Counted from the stretch's first letter, positions 44,695 through 54,133 are shown. The stretch is 64,000 nt of DNA from Gordonia polyisoprenivorans NBRC 16320 = JCM 10675 (GCF_000241325.1 NZ_BAEI01000063.1:1-64000), one strand, 5' to 3'. Translations and numbers: made by a program. The notes: a model not told the origin generated them from the letters alone.

Positions 44695-45186
44695 CTACCG
44701 GTAGTTGACGAATTGCAGCGCGATCCCGAAGTCCTCGCCCTTGAGCAGCGAGATGACAGCCTGCAGGTCGTCGCGCTTCTTGCTGGAGACGCGTAACTCG
44801 TCGCCCTGGATCTGCGCCTTGACGCCCTTGGGCCCCTCGTCGCGGATCTTCTTGGAGATCTTCTTCGCGTGCTCGGAGTCGATGCCCTGCACGAGCGTTC
44901 CGGTGATCTTGAACTGCTTGCCCGACGCGGCGGGCTCCCCGGCGTCGAATGCCTTGAGGGAGATGTCGCGACGGATCAGCTTCTCCTTGAACACCTCGAG
45001 GCCGGCGACGGCGCGCTCCTCGGCGTCGGAGGTGATGACGATCGCCTCCTCGCCGGACCATGCGATACCGGTGTTGGTGCCGCGGAAGTCGTAGCGCTGG
45101 GACAGTTCCTTGGCGGCCTGGTTGAGGGCGTTGTCGACCTCCTGGCGGTCGACCTTGCTCACGACGTCGAACGATGAATCAGCCAT
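44695..45186 (-). CDS. YajQ-family c-di-GMP/nucleotide-binding protein
   Basis: 163 residues: [43 protein letters not shown], then [23 protein letters not shown] and LQFVNYR. Full YajQ domain; in some bacteria it binds c-di-GMP and acts as an effector. TAGGCT six bases before the ATG (leaderless). Reads toward htpX. Adds to the c-di-GMP gene set of this window. Confidence 0.93.
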   Translation of the reverse strand: MADSSFDVVSKVDRQEVDNALNQAAKELSQRYDFRGTNTGIAWSGEEAIVITSDAEERAVAGLEVFKEKLIRRDISLKAFDAGEPAASGKQFKITGTLVQGIDSEHAKKISKKIRDEGPKGVKAQIQGDELRVSSKKRDDLQAVISLLKGEDFGIALQFVNYR

Positions 45187-45417
45187 GGGTACAGCCTAGT
45201 GGGCGCGCTCGCGGGCGAGACGGGCGCTCTCGACGCGTGGGGGAGCGCCGTCGGCGAGGAGGCGGGGCGCTCTCGGCGGTGGGTTGGGCGCGCTCGGAGA
45301 GGAGGGGAGCGCGCTCGGCGGGGCAGCTCTGACCAGCGGGTTTGCGTGAACGGCCGGTAGTCGTTGTATTCTTCACGGCGTTGTTCACGCGGTCGGAAAC
45401 GGCCGCGAGAATGGCAC

Positions 45418-45498
45418 GGCAGGTTGCCCGAGCGGCCAAAGGGAGCGGACTGTAAATCCGTCGCGCAAGCTACATAGGTTCGAATCCTATACCTGCCA
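45418..45498 (+). tRNA. tRNA-Tyr (GTA)
   Basis: Acceptor arms GGCAGGT and ACCTGCC with discriminator A; anticodon GTA in the loop CTGTAAA; class II long variable arm; T-loop GGTTCGAATCC. 3' CCA not encoded. Confidence 0.97.
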
Positions 45499-45634
45499 CA
45501 AACGAGGAAAATCGTCGTTCGCGACGCGCCGTCAAACCGCTGTAACAGGCGATTTGGTGCGCCGCCGAGTCGGTGTGTAATCTCGTTAAGGCTCTCGAGC
45601 CGCCCGGACACGTGACCGGGCAGCACGGGTGAAC

Positions 45635-45707
45635 GCCCCCTTAGCTCAGTCGGCAGAGCGTTTCCATGGTAAGGAAAAGGTCGACGGTTCGATTCCGTCA
45701 GGGGGCT
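45635..45707 (+). tRNA. tRNA-Thr (GGT)
   Basis: Acceptor arms GCCCCCT and AGGGGGC, discriminator T; anticodon GGT in the loop ATGGTAA between TTTCC and GGAAA; T-arm GACGGTTCGATTCCGTC. Confidence 0.97.
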
Positions 45708-45748
45708 CGGGAGGACTTGATCGCCCCCGCGGGTGCTCAGGCCGCCAA

Positions 45749-45822
45749 GGCGGTGTAGCTCAGCTGGTTAGAGCGCACGACTCATAATCGTGAGGTCGAG
45801 GGATCGAGCCCCTCCACCGCTA
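45749..45822 (+). tRNA. tRNA-Met (CAT), elongator type
   Basis: Acceptor arms GGCGGTG and CACCGCT (first pair G-T), discriminator A; anticodon CAT in the loop CTCATAA; normal D-arm with GTAGCTCAG. Lacks initiator features. Confidence 0.95.
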
Positions 45823-45906
45823 CACAACACGCAGCGCCCGCGGCGGCCCGGGACACGGGGGCGCGAGCGCCGAGAACACGCAAACCCCCGTGAAAGAAGG
45901 ATTACA

Positions 45907-46074
45907 GTGGCTTCCTCAACTGATGTGCGGCCCAAGATCACCTTGGCCTGCGAGGTGTGCAAGCACCGCAACTACATCACCAAGAAGAACCGTCGCAACG
46001 ATCCCGATCGCCTCGAGATCAAGAAGTTCTGCCCGAACTGCGGCAAGCATCAGGCGCACAAAGAGTCTCGCTGA
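45907..46074 (+). CDS. rpmG: 50S ribosomal protein L33
   Basis: 55 residues with four zinc-ligand cysteines (CEVCKHRNY and CPNCGKHQ), the zinc-binding form. GTG start with AAGGA upstream. Follows the Thr and Met tRNA genes and precedes hadAB, the order found in mycobacteria. Confidence 0.97.
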   Translation: MASSTDVRPKITLACEVCKHRNYITKKNRRNDPDRLEIKKFCPNCGKHQAHKESR

Positions 46075-46109
46075 CGCAGTCGTCGGCGATCGGCGACATA
46101 CAGACATAC

Positions 46110-46140
46110 CTGCGGACCGCCTCGACGAGGCGGTCCGCAG
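46110..46140 (+). terminator. Strong hairpin after rpmG
   Basis: Fourteen perfect pairs (CTGCGGACCGCCTC / GAGGCGGTCCGCAG) around a GAC loop, 36 bases past the rpmG stop. No T-run, as usual for this phylum. Confidence 0.8.
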
Positions 46141-46248
46141 TGGTATGTGCGCGGCACGGATGAGACCTTCCTCGCGCGTCGCGGCAGCAGCCGTCGGAAG
46201 TCATGGATCGACGCCACCGGGACGTGGCACAGGTAAGGAGCGAACCGC

Positions 46249-47349
46249 ATGTCGTCACAGATCAGCGACGCCGAGATCAAGCAGCGGACCTCGGAGCTGA
46301 AGGCCGCCGGCGAGAAGCTCACCCCCGAGGAGATCGCCGAGCACACCAAGTCGCTCGTCGGCTTCAACTACACCGTCGACGATTACTACGAGATCGGCCG
46401 CGAAGAGGTCCGCAAACACGCCCTGGCCGTGCAGGACCCGCACCCGACGCACTGGGACGAGTCCGCAGCGCGCCGACTCGGCCATGACACCCTGATCGCC
46501 GCCCCAACCTACGTGTCGGTGCTCGGCATCGTCGCCCAGCGCAAACTGTTCGAGGACGTCATCACCGGATACGACCTGTGGCAGATCATGCAGACCGACC
46601 AGCGGCTGATCTACCACCAGCCGATGAAGGTAGGCGATCAGCTGGTGTGCGACGTGTCGCTCGACTCGTTCCGGCACGTCACCAGCCCGGAGACGATCGA
46701 TCTGATGGTCACCAAGAACGTCATCTGGAATCAGCGCAACGAGCCGGTGATGACCACCTACACCTCGCTGGCCGCGCGGCCGGGCATGGAGATCGATCCC
46801 GAACTCGCCGAGTCGCTCGACCACGTGATGATGAAGGTCGACCGCACCGGCACCGTCGGACGCACCGTCGAGCCCGAGCCCGGACGCTACGACCGCCCCG
46901 ACCCCACCGAGCGTCCGGGAGCCTACGGCGCGGTGGACTTCGATTCGCTGACCGTGGGCCAGGAACTACCCGCCAAGCGTTTTCTGCTGACCCGCGGCAA
47001 CCTCACCAACTACGCCGGTGTGGCCGGGGATCCCAACCCGATCCACTTCTCCGACCACCTCGTCAAGGCCTCGGGCATGGACGACGTCGTGGCGCACGGC
47101 ATGCAGACGATGGGCCTCGGCGCGACCTTCATCTCCGAGCACATCGGCGACCCGGCGGCGTTCTGCGAGTACAACGTTCGCTTCACCAGCCCGGTCTACG
47201 TGCCCGCCGACGACAGCGCCGCCGTCGACTTCACCGGCAAGATCAAATCCGTCGACCCCGACACGCGCCGCGGCACGATCGCGATTGTCGCCAAGCAGGG
47301 TGACCGCAAGATCTTCGGGCGCGCACAGGCCGTCATCCAGTTCAACTGA
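46249..47349 (+). CDS. Fused (3R)-hydroxyacyl-ACP dehydratase HadA/HadB
   Basis: FAS-II dehydratase of mycolic-acid elongation, with the two subunits joined. Residues about 30-190 form the HadA hotdog (FNYTVDDYYEIGREE, PTHWDESAARRLGHDTLIAAPTY), and about 230-366 form HadB with the hydratase motif YAGVAGDPNPIHFSD and HGMQTMGLGATF. 366 aa in one frame. AAGGAG precedes the ATG. M. tuberculosis has separate hadA and hadB plus hadC next to them; no hadC follows here. Confidence 0.93.
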   Translation: MSSQISDAEIKQRTSELKAAGEKLTPEEIAEHTKSLVGFNYTVDDYYEIGREEVRKHALAVQDPHPTHWDESAARRLGHDTLIAAPTYVSVLGIVAQRKLFEDVITGYDLWQIMQTDQRLIYHQPMKVGDQLVCDVSLDSFRHVTSPETIDLMVTKNVIWNQRNEPVMTTYTSLAARPGMEIDPELAESLDHVMMKVDRTGTVGRTVEPEPGRYDRPDPTERPGAYGAVDFDSLTVGQELPAKRFLLTRGNLTNYAGVAGDPNPIHFSDHLVKASGMDDVVAHGMQTMGLGATFISEHIGDPAAFCEYNVRFTSPVYVPADDSAAVDFTGKIKSVDPDTRRGTIAIVAKQGDRKIFGRAQAVIQFN

Positions 47350-47374
47350 GGGTCGTCTCCCGGACTGTCCCCAA

Positions 47375-48004
47375 TCACCCTGCGTCGGATCCCTCTGCGC
47401 CGGATCCCTCTGCGCCGGAGTCCTCTGCACCGGAGGCATGTACGCGGATGAGCGGCACCGCCGCGGTCTCGACGACGTCGTCGATCGCCTCGGCCGACAG
47501 TGAGCCCTCCATCAGGAAGTGGTAGCGCACGAGGTCGAACGCCAGCGTGGCGGCCGTCGCCGGCACCGGCCCCGCACCGATCTCCCCACGGTCGCGTGCC
47601 CGTCGGATGATCACCCCCGACAGATCCTCGGCCTTGGTGCGCAGCACCGTCATCGCAGCGGGATTGGGCTCCGACGCGGCGCCGGCCATGATGCCGAGCG
47701 CGACCTCACGGCCCTGTGCGGCCAGCCGATCGAGCAACTCGTGGATCGTTCCCCGCAGATCGCCGGCCAGGGTGCCGGTGTTGGGGGGCGTGATGTCGGC
47801 CAGGCGCGTGTTGGCCAGGGCGGTGATCACCATCTCCAGTTTGGTCGACCACCGTCGATACAGCACCGCCTTGCTCGTCCCCGCGCGACGCGCGACCCCT
47901 TCGACGGTGAGGTCGGCGAATCCGACGTCGCGCAGTTCGGTGAGCACCGCGTCGAAGATCGCCGCATCGAGTTCGGCCCCGCGGCGTCGGGTCGCTGCCG
48001 CCAT
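47375..48004 (-). CDS. TetR-family repressor
   Basis: 209 residues. HTH is residues about 15-60 (IFDAVLTELRDVGFADLTVEGVARRAGTSKAVLYRRW). The C-terminal domain ends in a repetitive acidic tail (five-residue unit with Gly-Ala-Glu). Divergent from the membrane protein at 48126, with two palindromic sites between them, so it probably represses both. ATG at 48004 with AGGAG directly adjoining. Confidence 0.9.
   Translation of the reverse strand: MAAATRRRGAELDAAIFDAVLTELRDVGFADLTVEGVARRAGTSKAVLYRRWSTKLEMVITALANTRLADITPPNTGTLAGDLRGTIHELLDRLAAQGREVALGIMAGAASEPNPAAMTVLRTKAEDLSGVIIRRARDRGEIGAGPVPATAATLAFDLVRYHFLMEGSLSAEAIDDVVETAAVPLIRVHASGAEDSGAEGSGAEGSDAG
47381..47435. repeat. 15-bp tandem repeat at 3' end of TetR gene
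   Basis: Unit TGCGCCGGATCCCTC with mismatches: three full copies plus ten bases. On the coding strand it encodes Ser/Gly-Ala-Glu repeats in the C-terminal tail. Confidence 0.85.
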
Positions 48005-48049
48005 CTCCTGCCACCTTCCGACAGTCGGCCGATCAAGCCGGCCGGATAG

Positions 48050-48064
48050 GAAACGTTGCGTTTC
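48050..48064. promoter_or_regulatory. TetR operator candidate, site 1
   Basis: Perfect inverted repeat GAAACG-TTG-CGTTTC between the divergent TetR and membrane-protein genes. Confidence 0.75.
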
Positions 48065-48096
48065 TTGTTGGTTCAGACTAGCATCGCAGGCAATAA

Positions 48097-48111
48097 GAAA
48101 CGCCACGTATC
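48097..48111. promoter_or_regulatory. TetR operator candidate, site 2
   Basis: GAAACG-CCA-CGTATC, the same repeat with one mismatch, 47 bases from site 1 and 15 bases before the downstream ATG. Confidence 0.65.
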
Positions 48112-48125
48112 TTAAGGGGAATGTG

Positions 48126-49277
48126 ATGATGAAGTCCGACGAAGGCAAGGCCCTCGCGTTGGTGCTCGGGCTGACCGCGGTGGTGTCGATCCTGTTGTTG
48201 GCGTTCGCGCTCCCCGGGGTGCACTCCAAGCCCAACGACATCCCACTGGCGGTGGTCGCGCCGGCCGCGGCCACCGAGCAGATCTCCCGTGCGCTCGAGG
48301 AGCGACAGCCCGGCGGCTTCGAGGTCACCGCCGTCGGCGACGAGGCGCAGGCGCGACGCCAGATCCTTGATCGCCGGGTTGAGGGAGCACTTGTCGTGCA
48401 ACGGGATTCGACGCGAGTCCTGGTGACGACCGCGGGCAGTCCGGCAGTGGCCACGCTCATCGAGACCATCGGGCAACAGATGGGCACGCAGATGCACTCG
48501 CCGGTCACCGTCGTCGACGTCCGCGGGTTCGGCACCGGCGACCCGAAGGGCGTCGGGCTGGCCGCCGGAGCATTGCCGCTCGCCCTGGGCGGCTGGATCG
48601 GTGGTGTGGCACTGATGATGATGATCCGACGGCCTCGCAACCTCGTGCTGGCGACACTGGGCTTCGCCGTGCTGGCCGGGCTCGCGATCAACCTCCTGAT
48701 GCGTTACGTGCTGGGTACTTTCGACACCGCCTTCTGGTACCTGGTGCTGAGCGGAATCCTGGGTATCGCCGCCACCGCGTTCGGGGTGATCGGACTGCGT
48801 CGACTGCTTGGCGGAGCGGGCCTCGGGATCGCCGCGATTCTGCTTGTGGTGCTGGGCAATCCGCTGTCCGGGCTGAGCAGCTCGCCGGACCTGTTGCCCT
48901 CTCCGTGGGGCGCGATCGGTCAGCTGCTACCGCCCGGGGCCACCGGAACACTGTTGCGCAACGTCGGATTCTTCAATGGCCACAACATCATTCATCCGAT
49001 CGTGGTGCTCACGGTGTGGCTGGTGGCCGGGCTGGGTCTCTACGCGATCGCACTGTGGCGTCAGACCGACGTCAGCGAGGACGACGAACTCATCGACGAG
49101 GTCATCGGCATCGACGGCGCTGCACACGCCGGCGCTGCACACGCCGGCGCTGCACACGACGAACCGGCGTCGGGGGAGGACTCGGCCCCGCACGGGCGGC
49201 ACGAAATCGGTCACGTCGTCGAGATGTCGGCGCACTCGTCGTCGGCTGGGCACTCGTTTTCGGGGCACTCACGCTGA
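48126..49277 (+). CDS. Membrane protein, YhgE/ABC-2-permease-like, under TetR control
   Basis: 383 residues: transmembrane segment 1 (about 9-29), an extracytoplasmic region to about 150, then about five more segments, and a hydrophilic tail with His/Ala repeats (AAHAG unit). This shape matches YhgE/Pip and ABC-2 permease-type proteins. AGGGGA lies before the start; ATG 48126 or 48129 are both acceptable. The 3' end overlaps the EamA gene on the other strand by 67 bases. Export or efflux role suspected from the divergent TetR gene. Confidence 0.7.
   Translation: MMKSDEGKALALVLGLTAVVSILLLAFALPGVHSKPNDIPLAVVAPAAATEQISRALEERQPGGFEVTAVGDEAQARRQILDRRVEGALVVQRDSTRVLVTTAGSPAVATLIETIGQQMGTQMHSPVTVVDVRGFGTGDPKGVGLAAGALPLALGGWIGGVALMMMIRRPRNLVLATLGFAVLAGLAINLLMRYVLGTFDTAFWYLVLSGILGIAATAFGVIGLRRLLGGAGLGIAAILLVVLGNPLSGLSSSPDLLPSPWGAIGQLLPPGATGTLLRNVGFFNGHNIIHPIVVLTVWLVAGLGLYAIALWRQTDVSEDDELIDEVIGIDGAAHAGAAHAGAAHDEPASGEDSAPHGRHEIGHVVEMSAHSSSAGHSFSGHSR
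49116..49160. repeat. 15-bp tandem repeat in the tail of the membrane protein
   Basis: GGCGCTGCACACGCC twice perfect, third copy with one mismatch; encodes Gly-Ala-Ala-His-Ala units. Confidence 0.9.
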
Positions 49278-50233
49278 CGCGGGGTCGGCGAAACGCGGGA
49301 CCGCACAGTGAAAGCGGCGCAGGCGATCACCGCGCACCCGCCGACGACGAGCGGCACGGTGAGATGCTCGCCGAGCATGACGACGGCCCAGCAGACACTG
49401 AGGACCGGCTGCACCAGCTGGATCTGACTGACCGTGGTCATCGGCCCGATCGCGAGACCGCGATACCAGGCGAAGAATCCGAGGAACATGCTGACGCCGG
49501 CCAGGTAGGCGAACGCCGACCACTGGCCGGCGCCGGCGTGCGGTGGGTGGGTGACCACGCTGACCGCCGACACCGTCACCATCACCGGCGCCGCGAGAAC
49601 CAGTGCCCAGCAGATGGTCTGCCACGAACCGAGTTCCCGCGACATCAGCCCGCCCTGCGCATATCCGATCGCTCCGAGCACCACCGCCGCGGCGAGCAGG
49701 GCGTCGGCGACCCCCGGTCCGCTGCCGACGGACCCGCCGTGGGCGAGCAGGCTGAACACGACGGTGGCTCCCACCCCGAGGGCCGCGCCGAGCCAGAAAC
49801 GCGACGACGGTCGCTCGCCGGTCAGCAGCACCGCGACCACCGCTGTCGCCGCGGGCAGTAGGCCGATCACCACCGCGGCATGCCCGGCGGTGGTGCGCTG
49901 CATGGCCAGTGAGGTCAGTATCGGGAAGCCGGCAACCACGCCCGCCGACACCGGGGCGAGCCGAAGCCACTGCCGGCGGGTCGGCAGCGGAGCGCCGAAC
50001 GCGATCAATGCCACCGCGGCGAGAGCGGCCGCGACGACGGCCCGCCCGCAGCCCACGAACAGCGGGTCGAGTCCCGCACCGCCGGTGCCCCCGACTGCGA
50101 TTCTGGTGAACGGGACGGTGAACGAGAAGGCGATCACGCCGACGAGCCCCCAGGCCAGTCCGTGGGCGGTCGTCGGGCCGTGCGCCGATAGCGGACGCGA
50201 GAGACGTGCGATAGCGCTACTATTGGTTCTCAT
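49211..50233 (-). CDS. EamA/DMT-family transporter
   Basis: 340 residues, ten transmembrane segments as two EamA repeats (AWGLVGVIAFSFTVPFTR, then GYAQGGLMSRELGSWQTICWAL and IQLVQPVLSVCWAVVMLGEHLT). Metabolite exporter type. Its ATG lies face to face with the MocR ATG in the tetramer CATG, and it converges on the gene at 48126. Pairing with MocR suggests regulated export of an amine, amino acid or vitamin-B6-related compound (inference). Confidence 0.88.
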   Translation of the reverse strand: MRTNSSAIARLSRPLSAHGPTTAHGLAWGLVGVIAFSFTVPFTRIAVGGTGGAGLDPLFVGCGRAVVAAALAAVALIAFGAPLPTRRQWLRLAPVSAGVVAGFPILTSLAMQRTTAGHAAVVIGLLPAATAVVAVLLTGERPSSRFWLGAALGVGATVVFSLLAHGGSVGSGPGVADALLAAAVVLGAIGYAQGGLMSRELGSWQTICWALVLAAPVMVTVSAVSVVTHPPHAGAGQWSAFAYLAGVSMFLGFFAWYRGLAIGPMTTVSQIQLVQPVLSVCWAVVMLGEHLTVPLVVGGCAVIACAAFTVRSRVSPTPRQRECPENECPADDECADISTT

Positions 50234-51650
50234 GTCCGACGATAGCAGTGAGCAGATCGCGCGTCACCTCCGTTCGCTGACCGCAACCGCCGGCCCGGGA
50301 TCGAAGCTGCCGTCCACCCGCGACCTCGCGGCGCGGTTCGGCGCCGGACCGGTGACCGTGCAGCGGGCGCTTGCGATGGTGGTGGCCGACGGCCTCGTCG
50401 AAACACGCCCCGGCCGTGGCACTTTCGTCCGCGCACGTCCGACGCAGCGTCGAGGCGCGGATGTGGCGTGGCAGACGGCAGCGCTCGGACCCCGACGCGA
50501 CGGTGCGTCCCCGGTCGGTTCGACCCTGCGGCAGGTGCCGCACGACACGATCGCCATGCATTCGGGCTACCCCGACGAGTCCCTGCTACCCATCCGCGAG
50601 GTCGGTGCGGCACTCGGTCGCGTGGCCCGACGGCCGGAGTGCTATCGCCGACCGCCGATCGCGGGGATTCCGGAGTTGCGGCGCTGGTTCGCCGACGAGC
50701 TCTCCGCCACCGACTCTCCTGGGTCTGCGCCTGCCGAGTCCTGGCACTCCGCCGATGTGATGGTCGCCTCGGGTGGGCAGGCCGCGCTGGCCGCGGCATT
50801 CCGCGCGCTCGCCGCCCCCGGTGAACCGATCGTCATGGAGTCGCCGACCTACTGGGGTGCGATCGGCGCCGCCCGGCAGGCCGGTCTGGTGATCGTGCCG
50901 GTGCCCCGATCCGACGGCGCACCCCGGGCCGGCGACCTCGACGCGGCGCTGACGTCGTCGGGGGCGCGCGTCTTCTACGCCCAGCCCAACCACGCCAACC
51001 CCACCGGCGACCGCTGGGATGCCGGGCAGCGGTCGGCGATCCTCGATGTGATCACCGCGCATCGCGCGTTCCTCGTCGAGGACGATTGGGCGCACGACCT
51101 CGGGATCGATGAGCCGGTGCGGCCGCTGGCCGTCGCCGACCGCGACGGGCACGTCGTCTACGTCCGGTCGTTGACCAAGAGCATGTCGCCATCGATGCGG
51201 GTGGCCGGGATCCTCGCGCGTGGACCGGCACGGGTACGGATCGAGCAGGCGCTGGCGCATTCGGATCTGTTCGTCTCGCCGATCCTCCAGTGGGCGGCCC
51301 TCGAGGTGGTGAGCAGACCGGCGTGGCGCACCCACCGCAAGACACTTGCCCGCGCGTTGGGGGACCGGCGCGACGCCCTGCTGGCCGCGCTGCGTGAGGC
51401 CGGCTTCGATCCGCGCCGGCCGGCCGGTGGACTGCACCTATGGGTCGACCTGGGCGTCGGCAGGGCCGGCGACGCACCGCCCGACGCCGACGCCGTCGTC
51501 GGGCGGGCACTGACCAAGGGTCTCGCCATCTCGCCGGGTACCGAGTGGTTCCCCGCCGAGCCGACCGGCCTGTTCGTCCGGCTCACCTATTCCGCGGTCA
51601 CCCCGGATCGATACGATGACGCCGTCCGGATTCTCTCGGAGAGCCTCTGA
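50232..51650 (+). CDS. MocR-family regulator (GntR HTH + aminotransferase-like)
   Basis: 472 residues. N-terminal winged helix (KLPSTRDLAARFGAGPVTVQRALAMVVADGLVETRPGRGTFV) followed by a class I aminotransferase-like domain with PNHANPTGDRW, VEDDWAHDL and the PLP lysine in YVRSLTKSMSPSMRVAG. These regulators bind PLP and control an adjacent transporter or enzyme gene. Start shares two bases with the divergent EamA start. Confidence 0.92.
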   Translation: MSDDSSEQIARHLRSLTATAGPGSKLPSTRDLAARFGAGPVTVQRALAMVVADGLVETRPGRGTFVRARPTQRRGADVAWQTAALGPRRDGASPVGSTLRQVPHDTIAMHSGYPDESLLPIREVGAALGRVARRPECYRRPPIAGIPELRRWFADELSATDSPGSAPAESWHSADVMVASGGQAALAAAFRALAAPGEPIVMESPTYWGAIGAARQAGLVIVPVPRSDGAPRAGDLDAALTSSGARVFYAQPNHANPTGDRWDAGQRSAILDVITAHRAFLVEDDWAHDLGIDEPVRPLAVADRDGHVVYVRSLTKSMSPSMRVAGILARGPARVRIEQALAHSDLFVSPILQWAALEVVSRPAWRTHRKTLARALGDRRDALLAALREAGFDPRRPAGGLHLWVDLGVGRAGDAPPDADAVVGRALTKGLAISPGTEWFPAEPTGLFVRLTYSAVTPDRYDDAVRILSESL

Positions 51651-51947
51651 CGCCCGAGCGACTGACGCCAAGGGGCCACAGGCCCGTCGGGCGGGGACGT
51701 TCCAGGGGCGTTTTGGGTTCGGCAGGGCCCATGTTCTACACTGAAGTGTCTCGATTGACTTAGACTTGCGCGCTACCCATGGGGTGGCGCGTTGGTTTTG
51801 TCGGACGGTTGATTCTGTCGGACGGCGGAATGTCGGTAGCCGAAGGCCACGCGGCCGGACGGCGACGACACACCAGTCCGTAGGGTGGATCGAGATGGTG
51901 GTCCGAGTGGCCCGGCGGGTTTTCTTGCCGGGACGTGACGGCCGCAA

Positions 51948-52020
<73 letters not shown>

Positions 52021-52058
52021 CCCTGGTGAGGGCACACGTTGACGAGAGGACCTCGAAG

Positions 52059-52538
52059 TTGAGCAAGCGAGATCGAGCAGCCCGCGCCAAAGATGCCGCG
52101 GGGGACACCGCCGCGTCGGCGGCCGATGAGCTCGAGGTCTCCGATGCCACCGACGATTCCGACGGCGAGAGCACGACGTCACTGACGAAGTCGGCCGACA
52201 CCGAGCTCCGTCCGTCCGGTAAGCGTTCGGGTCGGGGTCGCCGTTCGGCGTCTGCCGCCGGCACCTCCGACGACGACTCGGATTCCGCAGGTGGAACCGC
52301 GGTCGCCGTCAAGGAACGCAAGAAGAAGGCGTCGCCTGCGGAGAGCCACAATCCGTTCGTACGGATCTGGCTGTTCCTGCAGCAGGTCGTCGCCGAGCTG
52401 AGGAAGGTCATCTGGCCGAGCCGCCGCGACCTGGTCGTCTACACGGCCGTCGTGCTGGTGTTCGTGGTCATCATGACCGCCTTCATCTTCGGTATCGACC
52501 TCGGCTTCGCCAAGGGCGTCCTCTGGCTGTTCGGTTAG
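52059..52538 (+). CDS. secE: Preprotein translocase subunit SecE
   Basis: 159 residues from TTG 52059 (AGAGGA upstream; GTG 52026 is a longer frame). C-terminal 60 residues hold the SecE core: FLQQVVAELRKVIWPSRRDLVVYT and one transmembrane segment. The first 95 residues are a disordered Ser/Asp/Lys extension usual in high-GC actinobacteria. Confidence 0.95.
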   Translation: MSKRDRAARAKDAAGDTAASAADELEVSDATDDSDGESTTSLTKSADTELRPSGKRSGRGRRSASAAGTSDDDSDSAGGTAVAVKERKKKASPAESHNPFVRIWLFLQQVVAELRKVIWPSRRDLVVYTAVVLVFVVIMTAFIFGIDLGFAKGVLWLFG

Positions 52539-52684
52539 CGGTTCACCTCGAGTGAGCGCACCGACCATCTCGGGGCGCCCGACGAACCGGTCGTCGGCGC
52601 ACGGCGGACGGCACGGTCGAGTGACGACCGGGCGAACGACGTGAGACCTGACCGAAACTGTGAGAAAGAGGAGCGTGGGCTGCA

Positions 52685-53554
52685 GTGAGCACCCCGGAGA
52701 ACACCGAAGCGGCTGACGTCGAAGGCGTCGTGACCGACGAGGCCGTCACCGACGAGACCCTCGTGGACGAGACCGACGACCCCGGTGTCGAGGCGCAGGC
52801 CGAGGCCGCCGAGGACGAGGCCGCTGCCGTCGAGGGCGGCGAGGCCGCAGTCGAGGCCGATGAGGCAGCCAGCGAGGCTACCGACGAGGTGGCCGGCGAG
52901 GCCGACGCTCCTGCCGAGCCCGAGGAGACCGACCCCGTCGAGGAGCTGCGCAAGCAACTGCGTCGCGCGCCCGGCGAGTGGTACGTCATCCACAGCTACG
53001 CCGGTTACGAGAACAAGGTGAAGGCCAACCTCGAGACCCGTGTGCAGAACCTCGACGTCGGCGACTACATCTTCCAGGTCGAGGTGCCGACCGAAGAGGT
53101 CACCGAGATCAAGAACGGCCAGCCCAAAAAGGTCAACCGCAAGGTGCTGCCGGGCTACATCCTGGTGCGCATGGATCTCAACGACGAGTCGTGGGGCGCG
53201 GTGCGCAACACCCCGGGTGTCACCGGCTTCGTCGGAATGACCTCCAAGCCGTCGCCGTTGAGCCTCAACGAGGTGCTGCAGTTCTTGATGCCGCGCACCG
53301 AGGCCAAGAAGTCCGCAGCCAAGGCCGCCTCGGCCGGCGAGAGCGTCGAGGCTGCCGCAGCCGCGGTCACCTCGACCATCGAGGTCGATTTCGAGGTCGG
53401 CGAGTCGGTCACCGTCATGGACGGACCGTTCGCGACGCTGCCCGCCTCGATCTCCGAGGTCAACGCCGAGCAGCGCAAGGTCAAGGTGCTCGTGTCGATC
53501 TTCGGTCGCGAGACGCCCGTCGAACTCGGCTTCAATCAGGTCGAAAAGATCTGA
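52685..53554 (+). CDS. nusG: Transcription termination/antitermination factor NusG
   Basis: 289 residues. The first 95 are acidic Ala/Glu/Asp repeats; NGN domain from [23 protein letters not shown], with [17 protein letters not shown] from [17 protein letters not shown] to the end ([17 protein letters not shown]). GTG start with GAGGAG upstream. secE-nusG-rplK-rplA order is standard. Confidence 0.97.
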   Translation: MSTPENTEAADVEGVVTDEAVTDETLVDETDDPGVEAQAEAAEDEAAAVEGGEAAVEADEAASEATDEVAGEADAPAEPEETDPVEELRKQLRRAPGEWYVIHSYAGYENKVKANLETRVQNLDVGDYIFQVEVPTEEVTEIKNGQPKKVNRKVLPGYILVRMDLNDESWGAVRNTPGVTGFVGMTSKPSPLSLNEVLQFLMPRTEAKKSAAKAASAGESVEAAAAAVTSTIEVDFEVGESVTVMDGPFATLPASISEVNAEQRKVKVLVSIFGRETPVELGFNQVEKI

Positions 53555-53644
53555 TTCGCCCGTCAGCCGGTGACCGGCTGACAACAAGACTTCCACGCCT
53601 CCAGCGGACGTGGATCAGCAAGAAGAACAACCAAGGAACTAGAG

Positions 53645-54076
53645 ATGCCTCCCAAGAAGAAGAAGCTTGCCGGGATCATCAAGCTCCAGATCCAGGCAGG
53701 CGCGGCCAACCCGGCCCCGCCCGTGGGTCCGGCGCTTGGTCAGCACGGCGTGAACATCATGGAATTCTGCAAGGCGTACAACGCCGCGACCGAGTCGCAG
53801 CGTGGCAACGTCATTCCGGTGGAGATCTTCGTGTACGAAGATCGGTCGTTCGACTTCAAGTTGAAGACCCCGCCGGCGGCGAAGCTGCTGCTCAAGGCTG
53901 CCGGTCTGCAGAAGGGCTCCGGCGAGCCGCACACCAAGAAGGTCGGCAAGGTCTCGATGGACCAGGTCCGCGAGATCGCCAAGACCAAGCAGGAAGACCT
54001 CAACGCCAACGACATCGACCAGGCCGCGAAGATCATCGCCGGTACTGCTCGGTCGATGGGTATCACCGTCGAGTGA
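53645..54076 (+). CDS. rplK: 50S ribosomal protein L11
   Basis: 143 residues, [31 protein letters not shown] and [14 protein letters not shown] are L11 signatures. AAGGA upstream. Its last codons are repeated in the 3' spacer (see repeat at 54062). Confidence 0.98.
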   Translation: MPPKKKKLAGIIKLQIQAGAANPAPPVGPALGQHGVNIMEFCKAYNAATESQRGNVIPVEIFVYEDRSFDFKLKTPPAAKLLLKAAGLQKGSGEPHTKKVGKVSMDQVREIAKTKQEDLNANDIDQAAKIIAGTARSMGITVE

Positions 54077-54133
54077 GCTTGCGATCTCGCGAGAATCACC
54101 GTCGAGTGAGCTCGCGATCTCGCGAGATCACCG
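54062..54133. repeat. 33-bp tandem duplication spanning the rplK stop
   Basis: 54062-54094 and 54095-54127 are identical except T/C at 54080/54113; a third start ATCACCG follows. Each unit has ATCACCGTCGAGTGA (the rplK end) and the palindrome TCTCGCGAGA, which can form hairpins in the rplK-rplA spacer. Confidence 0.9.

Noticed and set aside
45187-45417. GCGCTC-rich stretch before tRNA-Tyr as a repeat array or origin
   Set aside because: Low-complexity GC sequence without regular period; no DnaA boxes seen.
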